From an uncultured Collinsella sp. (GTDB lineage: Bacteria; Actinomycetota; Coriobacteriia; Coriobacteriales; Coriobacteriaceae), in contig UQTU01000010.1 of the NCBI GenBank assembly GCA_900544135.1, positions 1 through 64,000 on the forward strand: a DNA stretch of 64,000 nucleotides. The letters run 5' to 3'. The notes under the pieces were generated by a model. The model was not told the origin of the DNA. It was given only the letters and a program-made list of their open reading frames with translations, and did not search any database. Shown piece by piece: positions 53,814-61,399 of the stretch. Positions within the stretch are counted from its first letter, which is position 1. Every line of letters starts with the position of its first letter. The position numbers and the translations under genes are program-made.

Positions 53814-54647
53814 ATGGCAGGCCTGTTCAACATCCTTAAGGTCACCGTCAGCGAGGACAAGATCTGCGCGCATGTGCTGGTGAACCCCGGCATGCCGCTC
53901 ATGACCTCGGAGGATATCGAGGCCACGGCGCGCGTGTACTACCTGGTGCCGGCGATTGCCAAGCACCTGTGCCTGGGCGATTCCGGCCGCGAGTTCCAGG
54001 ACTGCATGGGTCAGACCGAGCTCTGCCACCTGCTGGAGCACGTGACGGTCGAGCTCATGAACGAGACCGGTCTTGCCGGTAGCATCTCGTGCGGCCGCAC
54101 GCGCGCAAGCGAGCATGACGAGCGTGTCTTTGAGGTCGAGCTTTCGTGCCCCGACGACGCACTGGCCATCGGTGCGCTGTCGTCGGCCACCTTTATGATG
54201 GACTGGGCGTACCTGCACGCCGACCAGCCTGCCCCCGACGTGGAAGGCACGGTCGCGGGCCTGCGCAACCTGGTGCTGGGCATGCGCGCCGAGGCCGAGG
54301 GCAAGGATCCTCACGAGGCCGTCGCCGCTGCGAACGGCGAAGATGCTGCCGAGGACGAGGGCGCTGACGAGGGTGATGTGCCGGTCGACGCCGAGCCTGT
54401 TGCCGATGCGACCGCCGAGTCCGTTCCCACCGAGCCCCAGGGCGTTCCCAACTTTGACGACGAGCCCCAGGTGACGATTGATACCGAGGGCGCGGTCGCC
54501 GAAAACCACGAGGCTTCCGCTGCCGTCTTTGGCGGTGCGGCGACGGTTTCGGCGGGACCTGCGCATGAGGGCGGTCTGCCGCTCGTGGACGGCGCCGGCG
54601 AGGACCCGGGTGCCACGGTGGCCATGCCGGCTATGCCTCAGGAGTAG
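53814..54647 (+). CDS. Cyanophycin-synthetase N-domain-like protein
   Basis: 277 residues. Residues about 1-155 resemble the N-terminal domain of cyanophycin synthetases: TELCHLLEHVTVEL followed by GSISCGRTR parallels the CphA stretch with HLLEHVALEL and FGRTR. The ATP-grasp and Mur-ligase domains of CphA are absent. Residues after 165 are a low-complexity acidic, Ala/Pro-rich tail, probably disordered. It starts 24 bp after the CorC-like gene and is probably cotranscribed. The function is unknown. Confidence 0.6.
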   Translation: MAGLFNILKVTVSEDKICAHVLVNPGMPLMTSEDIEATARVYYLVPAIAKHLCLGDSGREFQDCMGQTELCHLLEHVTVELMNETGLAGSISCGRTRASEHDERVFEVELSCPDDALAIGALSSATFMMDWAYLHADQPAPDVEGTVAGLRNLVLGMRAEAEGKDPHEAVAAANGEDAAEDEGADEGDVPVDAEPVADATAESVPTEPQGVPNFDDEPQVTIDTEGAVAENHEASAAVFGGAATVSAGPAHEGGLPLVDGAGEDPGATVAMPAMPQE

Positions 54648-54726
54648 GCCTACGCGTTTATCACCATCACGTACCTGCGCCTTTGCCGTACGCAGATGAG
54701 CGGAGCGGCAAGTGATGCGCTGCGGG

Positions 54727-54732
54727 TATAAT
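54727..54732 (+). promoter_or_regulatory. Candidate -10 box for ytxH
   Basis: TATAAT lies 57 bp before the YtxH start; a GGGCAC/GTGCCC hairpin sits between it and the AGGAGAGG ribosome site. No strong -35 box. Confidence 0.4.
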
Positions 54733-54783
54733 GGACAGCATTCAAACGGTGGGCACCGACGTGCCCGCAGGAGAGGAATGATC

Positions 54784-55173
54784 ATGGGTAAGACTTTCAG
54801 CTTTGTCTCCGGCGCACTTTTTGGTGCCGCTGCCGGCGCTATTGTCGGCGTTGCTCTGGCCCCGCGCTCGGGCGCCGAGACCCGCGCCATGGCTGCCGAT
54901 ATCGCCAACGACGCTTGGGACAATATGCGTGACACCTACGAGCACAGCGCCGAGGAGGCCCGTGCTGCGGTCAACGATTTTGGCCCGATGGTCGACGCCA
55001 AGACCGACGACCTGCGCGCCAAGGTCGACCTGGCCCGCGAGCGCATGGACCAGCTGCGCGAGCAGCTCAACGACGCCATTTCGGGCGGCAACGTGACGCC
55101 TGCCGCCGACGTCGTGGTCGAGAACGCCGTCGAGACTGATGCCGAGGCTGCGGAGCCCTCGACCGAGGCATAA
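54784..55173 (+). CDS. YtxH-domain envelope protein
   Basis: A 129-residue protein with a short Gly/Ala-rich N-terminal helix (GALFGAAAGAIVGVALAPRSG) and a long amphipathic helix, as in YtxH/general-stress proteins. The start at 54784 lies eight bases after AGGAGAGG. The TAA overlaps the next ATG by one base, coupling it to the PRC-barrel gene. Confidence 0.85.
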   Translation: MGKTFSFVSGALFGAAAGAIVGVALAPRSGAETRAMAADIANDAWDNMRDTYEHSAEEARAAVNDFGPMVDAKTDDLRAKVDLARERMDQLREQLNDAISGGNVTPAADVVVENAVETDAEAAEPSTEA

Positions 55174-55928
55174 TGCGCGCCGGGGATTTTGTCGGCGCCA
55201 AGATCTATCGCAAGCCTACCGAGGACAAGCGCACCAAAAAGGACGGCACGCCGCGCAGCCCTAAAAAGCTCGGAAAGATTCACTTTCCGGTCTTTACCCC
55301 GGGCGGTACGCGCGTGGTCGGCTTTATGGTCCGCCAGTCCGATATCGCGGGCATGATCGAGCGTCCCGACCGATTCGTAGCGCTCGATGCCATTGGTGTC
55401 TACGAGGGCGCCATCGCGGTTGACGACGTCAAGGGCACCTACGATACCGCTGCGGCCAAGCGCCTCGACATCAACCTGGACGATTGCATCATCTGGGTCG
55501 GTATGGACGTGCGCACGGAATCGGGCGACGTCGTGGGCTATTGCTCGGACGTTGAGTTCAAGCCGCGCTCGGGCATCGTGCAGGCATTCTATGTGACCGC
55601 CGGCGCTGCTTCGAGTGTTTTGGTTGGTGACACGCAGGTGCCGCCGACGATGCTGCGCGGCTACGAGAACGGCGCGATGGTCGTCTCGGACGAGGTCAAG
55701 TCGCTCGGGTATTCGGGCGGTGCGGCTGCCAAGGCCGCCGAGGCCAGCGTCGTGGTGGGCGACAAGGTCAAAAAGGGCGCCAAGGTGCTCGACGACAAGG
55801 GATCGGTTGCCGTGGACAAGGGCAGTCGCGCACTGGGCAAGCAGCTCGGCAAGACGCGCGGCATGTTCAAGGCCTTTAAGGACGAATACCAAAAGGCGAG
55901 CGGAGGCTCGTCAAAAGCTACAAAATAG
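55173..55928 (+). CDS. PRC-barrel domain protein
   Basis: A 251-residue protein with two PRC-barrel-like parts (about 5-75 and 95-165) and an Ala/Lys-rich helical tail. PRC barrels bind partner proteins or RNA. The pairing with YtxH suggests an envelope or stress role. The second part reads GDVVGYCSDVEF, typical of the fold. Translationally coupled to ytxH. Confidence 0.75.
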   Translation: MRAGDFVGAKIYRKPTEDKRTKKDGTPRSPKKLGKIHFPVFTPGGTRVVGFMVRQSDIAGMIERPDRFVALDAIGVYEGAIAVDDVKGTYDTAAAKRLDINLDDCIIWVGMDVRTESGDVVGYCSDVEFKPRSGIVQAFYVTAGAASSVLVGDTQVPPTMLRGYENGAMVVSDEVKSLGYSGGAAAKAAEASVVVGDKVKKGAKVLDDKGSVAVDKGSRALGKQLGKTRGMFKAFKDEYQKASGGSSKATK

Positions 55929-55949
55929 CGACGTACCAAATGATGGGAG

Positions 55950-55979
55950 GCAAGCCGGAGACCTGTTGCTCCGGCTTGC
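55950..55979 (+). terminator. Hairpin after the PRC-barrel gene
   Basis: GCAAGCCGGAG pairs with CTCCGGCTTGC around ACCTGTTG, followed by TGTGTTTAT. A plausible terminator. Confidence 0.65.
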
Positions 55980-56000
55980 TGTGTTTATGGGGGAGGGCAC

Positions 56001-57407
56001 ATGCGCCAAAACGGATCCAACTTAAACGGGCGTTCGGGTGCGCGTCCGTCGGCGCGCCGCGACCTGGGGCAGCTGCCCAGCGGTCAGCGCCGCCGTCACC
56101 GTAAGCCCGGCGCGATGTATCTCAACCATAGCCGCGGGTTTAGCGACCGCAGCGCTCGCATCGGCAACAGCCGTACGCCCCGTCGTTCGTCTCGCCTGCC
56201 CTATGCGCTCATCGCCGTGGGTTGCGCGCTCGTGCTGTTTATCGCTGCTGTCGTGGGCTACGTCAACCGCAGCGTGGACGTGGAGCTCAACGGCCAGAAG
56301 ACAGCGGTGCGTGTGGGCTCTACGCTACAGAATCTCATCGACGACCAGGAGTTGACTGACACCTACGACGCAGGCGACCTGCTGGCCGTCGATGACAGCG
56401 TGCTCAAGCGCCATGGGGGCGAAAAGCTGTCGGTGAAGGTCGACGGCAAGCGCGTGAAGCAGGGCAAATGGGATAGCCGCGAACTTGAGGGCGGCGAGAA
56501 AGTGACGGTCAAGGATGGCCGTAACACCTACGAGAAGCACGAGGTTCAGGCTACGGTTATCGAGCCCAAGCTCAAGGTCGAGGGTACGGGCGCTATCGAG
56601 TATGTGCAGACGTGGGGTGTCCAGGGCCGCTCCGAGGTGTGGGTTGGTGAGCAGTCGGGCAAGACGCAGGACCGCGGCGAGGTTGTGCCCGCCACCGATT
56701 GCGTTGTTGCGTGCGCCAGCGTGGCGCCCAAGGGCAACAAAAAGTACGTGGCACTGACGTTTGACGAGGGTCCGAGCGGCGCCACCAAGCAGATCTTGCA
56801 GGTGCTCAAGGAAAAGGGCGTCACCGCGACGTTCTTCCTTTCGGGCGATGCGGTCGAGGCCTCGCCTGCCACGGCCAAGGCGATTGTCGATGCCGGGTGC
56901 GAGATCGGATCCAACAGCTACAGCGATGATTCGCTCAAGGGTCAGGACCGTGAGGCGGTACGCGAACAGATCACGAAAGGCACCGATGCGATTAAGTCGG
57001 CGACCGGCGTGAAGACGATGCTGCTGCGTGCTCCCTACGCTGCCTTTGACGAGCAAAACTGGATTGATGCGATGGACCTGGTCTCCGCCGTGGTCTCGTG
57101 GAATATTGACTCGGGCGACTGGCTGCTCAACGGTGCCGACGAGCAGGTCTCAACGGTGCTCGATTCGGTGACGCCGGGCAATATCGTGCTGCTCACCGAT
57201 AGAGACGAATGCGCCGAGCAGACGCTCGAGGCGCTGCCGCAGATTATCGACGGTCTTGTCGCCGACGGCTACAAGATCGTGACGCTCAGCGACCTGGTCA
57301 AGACGGACACGTCGCTGAGCAAAAAGCTCACCTCGCTGACGAAGGTCACCATGCCCAAGGACGCCGTGTTCCCCCAACTTGCCGAGGACGATGACACCAC
57401 AGAGTAG
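56001..57407 (+). CDS. Membrane-anchored polysaccharide deacetylase-like pseudoenzyme
   Basis: 468 residues: a basic cytoplasmic N-terminus, one helix (about 66-88), a YabE/DUF348-like domain (about 92-190), then a NodB-type deacetylase fold (about 245-440). The five NodB motifs can be aligned but the metal ligands are lost. TFDDGP is TFDEGP (about 253); the HxxxH motif is replaced by SNSYSDDS (about 306); and the motif-5 His of LLHD is Thr (LLTDRD, about 397). RAPY (344) and DSGDW remain. Active enzymes deacetylate peptidoglycan or other GlcNAc polymers; this one is probably inactive and may bind glycan. GGGGGAGG precedes the ATG. An R9 hairpin follows the stop. Confidence 0.78.
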   Translation: MRQNGSNLNGRSGARPSARRDLGQLPSGQRRRHRKPGAMYLNHSRGFSDRSARIGNSRTPRRSSRLPYALIAVGCALVLFIAAVVGYVNRSVDVELNGQKTAVRVGSTLQNLIDDQELTDTYDAGDLLAVDDSVLKRHGGEKLSVKVDGKRVKQGKWDSRELEGGEKVTVKDGRNTYEKHEVQATVIEPKLKVEGTGAIEYVQTWGVQGRSEVWVGEQSGKTQDRGEVVPATDCVVACASVAPKGNKKYVALTFDEGPSGATKQILQVLKEKGVTATFFLSGDAVEASPATAKAIVDAGCEIGSNSYSDDSLKGQDREAVREQITKGTDAIKSATGVKTMLLRAPYAAFDEQNWIDAMDLVSAVVSWNIDSGDWLLNGADEQVSTVLDSVTPGNIVLLTDRDECAEQTLEALPQIIDGLVADGYKIVTLSDLVKTDTSLSKKLTSLTKVTMPKDAVFPQLAEDDDTTE

Positions 57408-57444
57408 TCATTGGGTAGTCGTTTAAGAACGTCCCCAATGGCTA
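57405..57444 (+). repeat. Post-stop hairpin repeat R9, copy 3
   Basis: TAGTCATT (its first triplet is the deacetylase-like stop codon) is followed by GGG and a 29-bp unit, TAGTCGTT...AATGGCTA around TAAGAACGTCCCC, 57416-57444. It matches 48901-48929. Confidence 0.65.
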
Positions 57445-57449
57445 TGTCA

Positions 57450-57735
57450 CGGATACGTCAGCGTTTGGTATGCCTGCAATGTGCAGCGCATAAAATCGAT
57501 GCCGCAGGGCGATGCTGATGCTATAGTTACTGCGGTTAATGAGGGTCAAGAGAAAGGTTACAGGTGAAATCCAAACCTCGACCATACAGTCGATGACCCC
57601 ATGCAGGTGCTTTTTGCGCATGCACGGGGTGTAAGCGTCGAGCGGCGTGCCGCCCGCGCATGCGTATACATATCCAGAAGCCCCCGGACGCCGCACGCGC
57701 GGCCGCGTCCGGAGGAATAATGATGGGGAGCACCA
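57450..57735 (+). promoter_or_regulatory. Structured leader of the mgtE-like operon
   Basis: A leader of up to about 285 nt with several nested dyads: TCGAC/GTCGA near 57576-57594, ACCCCATGCA with its near complement TGCACGGGGT near 57597-57642, GCGGC/GCCGC, and CCGGACGC/GCGTCCGG near 57685-57716. The last stands next to the ribosome site GGGGAG. It could be a cation-responsive RNA. It does not match an M-box closely enough to name. Confidence 0.45.
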
Positions 57736-59580
57736 TTGAATTATCTGAGTGAGATGCTCAAATTGCCGGTCTTGGACGTCGACGGCGAAAAGCTCGGCGT
57801 TGTGAACGATTTTGGCATTGCTACCGGCGAAGTTTTTCCGCACGTAACGTCGCTCGCGTTCCGCGGACCCGGCAAGACGCCGTTTATGATCAGCTGGCGC
57901 AAATGGGTCGACCGTATCGACGAGACGGGCGTACACCTTAAGTCGCCGGCCACCGAAATCCGTTTTTCGTACCTGCAGCCGACCGAACTTTTGCTCGCGC
58001 GCGACGTGCTCAACAAGCAGATTGTCGACACGCAGGGCATGAAGGTCGTGCGCGTCAACGACATCAAGTTTTCCATGTCGGGCGAAAATCAGCTGCGTCT
58101 GCTGGGTGCCGAAGTTGGCGCCCGTGGTCTGCTGCGCGCGATCAGCCCCGCCCTCGAGCATGTCGTCGAGAGCTTTATGAAGCACCTGGGCAAACCGCTC
58201 GGCGAGGACATCATCGCCTGGTCCTACATGGACCTGCTCGACCGTTCGACTAAAAATATTCAGCTGTCGGTGTCGCATAAGACGCTCGGCGAGCTGCACC
58301 CTGCCGACATTGCCGACATTATCGAGCAGCTCGACCCGCGCCTGCGTGCGCAGGTGTTCGCGCAGCTCGACACCGCCCAGGCCGCCGAGGCCATCTCGGA
58401 GTTCGACGACGACGAGCTTATGACCGAGATGCTCGAGGGCCTGTCCGATACGGACGCATCGTCGATGCTGGCCATGATGGACCCGGACGACGCCGCCGAC
58501 CTGATCGACGAGCTCGATTACGAGAAGGCCGAGAAGCTTTTGCGCCTGATGGGCGTTCAGGAGGAGAAGGCGATTCGTAACCTGCTGGGCTATGAGGACA
58601 ACACTGCCGGCCGTATCATGACCTCGGAGTTTGTCTCCCTGCCTGCCACGGCGACGGTCGCTGACGCCATCGAGGCGATCCGCAAGCTCGACGAGGACTT
58701 CGAGAGCGTCTACTACGTCTATACCGAGGACCCGAGCGGCATGCTCACCGGCGTGCTTTCGCTACGCACGCTTATCGTGGCCGACCGCGACGCCACGCTG
58801 GGCCAGCTGGCCTATCGCGACCTGGTTTATGTGTCGCCCGACGATGACCAGGAAGACGTAACGGACGAGATGACCAAGTACGACCTGGTCGCCATCCCCG
58901 TTTGCGACGAGAACCGTCACATCTTGGGTATCGTGACCTTTGACGACGCCATGGACGTTATCGCCGAGGAGCACCAGGAGGACCTGCAGATCGCAGGCGT
59001 CGGTTCGGGCGATAGCGCGTCCGACGACTCGACGAATGTGCTCAGCTGGTTTGTGCATCGCCAGTACTGGGTTGTCGTGTGGGGTATTGCCTCGTGCATC
59101 ATGGCAACAGTGCTGGGAACGGCGCTGGGCTCTGCGCATCTGGTGGTGTTCCCCATGTGCGCCATGCCGCTCGTGCTGCTGGCTGCCTCGCGTATGGTGT
59201 CGTTCGTCAAGAACTACTTCCTGGAGTACGACGGCCATGACGATGAGCCCAAGCCGTATCTGGGGTTCTTCTTCCAGAGCACGGGCATGGGCCTGATTCT
59301 GTCGCTCGTGACCTACCTGTGCGCCCAGCTGGTGCGCACCGCCGCATTCCCCGACGCGCCCATGTTTGAGGAGCAGCTCTTTACCGGCTGCTTTAACATT
59401 GCGGCCATCGTCTGCCTGATTGGCAACATGAGCGCCGTGATTTACCTGACGGTGCTGTTCTGGCGTGACGAGCACGACCTCAATACGTCGGGTACCGCCA
59501 TGAACGTTATTGCCGTCATGATCTCATGCGTGGCGTACTGCATCGCCGCGGTGCTGCTCACCATGTCGGTCATGGGGTAG
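57736..59580 (+). CDS. MgtE-like magnesium transporter with PRC domain
   Basis: 614 residues: a PRC-barrel-like N-terminus (about 1-90), an MgtE_N superhelix (about 185-290, LHPADIADIIEQL), two CBS domains (about 294-425) and a membrane block (about 440-614). MgtE_N and CBS together are the Mg2+-sensing gate of MgtE. The membrane block, however, lacks the GGNAGTQ-type pore motif I would expect of MgtE, so the transported ion or mode may differ. The TTG start at 57736 fits GGGGAG six bases upstream. It is followed after eight bases by the NRAMP-like gene. Confidence 0.78.
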   Translation: MNYLSEMLKLPVLDVDGEKLGVVNDFGIATGEVFPHVTSLAFRGPGKTPFMISWRKWVDRIDETGVHLKSPATEIRFSYLQPTELLLARDVLNKQIVDTQGMKVVRVNDIKFSMSGENQLRLLGAEVGARGLLRAISPALEHVVESFMKHLGKPLGEDIIAWSYMDLLDRSTKNIQLSVSHKTLGELHPADIADIIEQLDPRLRAQVFAQLDTAQAAEAISEFDDDELMTEMLEGLSDTDASSMLAMMDPDDAADLIDELDYEKAEKLLRLMGVQEEKAIRNLLGYEDNTAGRIMTSEFVSLPATATVADAIEAIRKLDEDFESVYYVYTEDPSGMLTGVLSLRTLIVADRDATLGQLAYRDLVYVSPDDDQEDVTDEMTKYDLVAIPVCDENRHILGIVTFDDAMDVIAEEHQEDLQIAGVGSGDSASDDSTNVLSWFVHRQYWVVVWGIASCIMATVLGTALGSAHLVVFPMCAMPLVLLAASRMVSFVKNYFLEYDGHDDEPKPYLGFFFQSTGMGLILSLVTYLCAQLVRTAAFPDAPMFEEQLFTGCFNIAAIVCLIGNMSAVIYLTVLFWRDEHDLNTSGTAMNVIAVMISCVAYCIAAVLLTMSVMG

Positions 59581-59588
59581 GTGGTCGC

Positions 59589-60851
59589 GTGCAAAACACG
59601 AAGCAAAAGGCGAGCACCAAGCAAAAGTTGACCATCGCGGCCATCTTTGGCGCCATGGGCCCTGGCCTTCTGGCGGCGCTTTCGGGCAATGACGCCGGCG
59701 GCATCGCCACGTATTCCAGCGCCGGTGCCAGCTATGGCTACAAGATGCTGTGGATGCTTCCCGTCATGACCGTGCTGCTTATCGTGACGCAGGAGACTGC
59801 GGCGCGTTGTGGCTGCGTCACAGGCAAGGGGCTGGCGTCGCTCATTCGCGAGCGCTTTGGCGTGCGCAGGAGCGTGCTGGCCATGGCGGCGCTGCTGATC
59901 GCCAACACGGCCGTGACCATCTCGGAGTTTGCGGGTATCGCGAGCGGCCTTGCCCTCTTTGGCGTGCCGGCGAGCATCTCGGTGCCGCTGGTGGCGCTGC
60001 TGGTTTGGATGCTTACCATGTCGGGCAGCTTCCAGCGCATCGAGAAGATTCTGCTGCTGGTGAGCTGCGTGTTTGTGACCTACATCGTCGCTGCATTTTT
60101 GGCTGGTCCCAGCTGGGGCGAGGTGGCGGTCGACCTGGTTGTGCCCAACATCCAAAACGACCCCAGTTACGTGTCGCTTGTGGTCGCAACGATCGGCACC
60201 ACCATCGCGCCGTGGATGATCTTCTTGGCGCAGAACAACGTGGTCGATAAGAATGCGGGCGAGGACGATATCGTGCTGCAGCGTATCGACACCGTGAGCG
60301 GCTCGATTGCCGCCGATGTCATTGCCGGCTTTATTATCATAACGACCGGTACGGTGTTGTTCCCTGCGGGCATTCAGATCAGCGATGCTGCCGACGCCGC
60401 CCGCGCGTTGGAGCCCATCGCGGGCCAGTGGTCCACGGTGCTGTTTGCCTCGGGCCTGGTCGCGGCGAGCTTCTTGGCCGCCTGCGTGCTTCCGGGCGTT
60501 ACGTCCAGCGCTATCTGCGAGGCATTTGGCTGGGAGCGCGGTGCCGATCGCAGCTGGGACGAGGCCCCGGTCTATCGCGGCATTATTACGGCTATCATTG
60601 GCATCTCTGCCGTGCTGGTGCTCATGCCCGGCGTCGACCTGTTCCAGATTATGATGACCTCGCAGGTCATCAACGGCGTGCTTTTGCCTGTGGTCCTGGT
60701 GTTCCAGGTGCTTATTGCCGCTGATCGACACATTATGGGCGCCAACCGCAACGGCCGCGTGTGGAATGTGCTCACGTGGGCGACTATCGGTGTGATTACG
60801 GTGCTGACGGTCGTCATGTTTGTCCTGCAAGCGATGGGCTACAGCGCGTAG
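59589..60851 (+). CDS. NRAMP-related transporter (NRMT-like)
   Basis: A 420-residue, roughly eleven-helix member of the SLC11/NRAMP family. The hallmark DPGN of helix 1 is replaced by SGNDAGG (about 33), and the MPH of helix 6 by APWMIFLAQNN (about 207). Loss of these transition-metal ligands is the mark of the NRAMP-related Mg2+ transporters (NRMTs), one of which is known from the coriobacterium Eggerthella lenta. The GTG at 59589 starts the gene after a GGTAGGTGG site, eight bases past the mgtE-like stop, so both are in one operon. Mg2+ (or Mn2+) is the likely substrate. Confidence 0.8.
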   Translation: MQNTKQKASTKQKLTIAAIFGAMGPGLLAALSGNDAGGIATYSSAGASYGYKMLWMLPVMTVLLIVTQETAARCGCVTGKGLASLIRERFGVRRSVLAMAALLIANTAVTISEFAGIASGLALFGVPASISVPLVALLVWMLTMSGSFQRIEKILLLVSCVFVTYIVAAFLAGPSWGEVAVDLVVPNIQNDPSYVSLVVATIGTTIAPWMIFLAQNNVVDKNAGEDDIVLQRIDTVSGSIAADVIAGFIIITTGTVLFPAGIQISDAADAARALEPIAGQWSTVLFASGLVAASFLAACVLPGVTSSAICEAFGWERGADRSWDEAPVYRGIITAIIGISAVLVLMPGVDLFQIMMTSQVINGVLLPVVLVFQVLIAADRHIMGANRNGRVWNVLTWATIGVITVLTVVMFVLQAMGYSA

Positions 60852-60870
60852 CGCCTCTTTTGGACTCTAA

Positions 60871-60905
60871 ACAGGTCGCCGCCATGGGCTGCGGCCTGTT
60901 TTTTG
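60871..60905 (+). terminator. Terminator of the mgtE/NRAMP-like operon
   Basis: AACAGGTCGC pairs with GCGGCCTGTT (G-T allowed), followed by TTTTG, 20 bp after the stop codon. Confidence 0.8.
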
Positions 60906-60934
60906 CCTGTAGTAGGGGGTTGGTTATATACGTG

Positions 60935-61162
60935 TGGGCAGAAAATGCCAAATATGAGTACTGCTGCTACTCATGTGACAATTAAGACGAAGAAATTAAT
61001 GAACATAAACAAGGTATCTGTTTATTAATTTTAATCCTGTCAAGTTCCAAACCCGCTATTGCTGCCGGTCCAAAGGGGCGTGGTGGCCGAGAGGGAGCCA
61101 TTTTGGGCATTTTGCCTGCTACTAAAATGGTATCAGTACTCATATTTGGCATTTTTTGCCCA
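60935..61162. repeat. Inverted-repeat element R8
   Basis: 228 bp with 29-bp terminal inverted repeats differing at one base (60935-60963 and 61134-61162); arms read TGGGCA, then AAAATGCCAAATATGAGTAC. The interior is AT-rich and non-coding. It fills much of the 548-bp gap between the NRAMP-like and oatA-like genes. Confidence 0.8.
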
Positions 61163-61298
61163 TAGCCCTTTGGGGCCGGCTCGAAAAGAGCAATCTGGGG
61201 GTGTTTGCTGCGGGCGCGGGGCTTCCAAACAGCGCTCGGGGTGGCGGGGAACTCAGAATTCGACCGCGGGGAGGGCATTCATCAGCTGTGTCAGGAGT

Positions 61299-61374
61299 GT
61301 CCCTAAGTGCCGGCACATAAGGACCGTCCTTAACTGCCGGAGGGGGACGTCGGTTGTGGCCGACGCCCCCCTCC
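61299..61374. repeat. Palindromes and hairpin 3' of the oatA-like gene
   Basis: GTCCCTAAGTGCCGG (61299-61313) recurs as GTCCTTAACTGCCGG (61326-61340), spanning the palindromes GTGCCGGCAC and AAGGACCGTCCTT. Next comes a 15-bp stem (61339-61353 with 61360-61374) that probably ends the oatA-like transcript on the minus strand, without a T run. Confidence 0.5.
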
Positions 61375-61399
61375 GTGTGCAAGCAGATTTGGCTGCGCG

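Noticed and set aside
57540..57600. FMN or M-box riboswitch before the mgtE-like gene
   Set aside because: GGTGAAATCC...CGACCATACAGTCGATGACC recalls the second half of an FMN element, but the first half and its conserved GCGAGC are absent; M-box signature strings are also missing.
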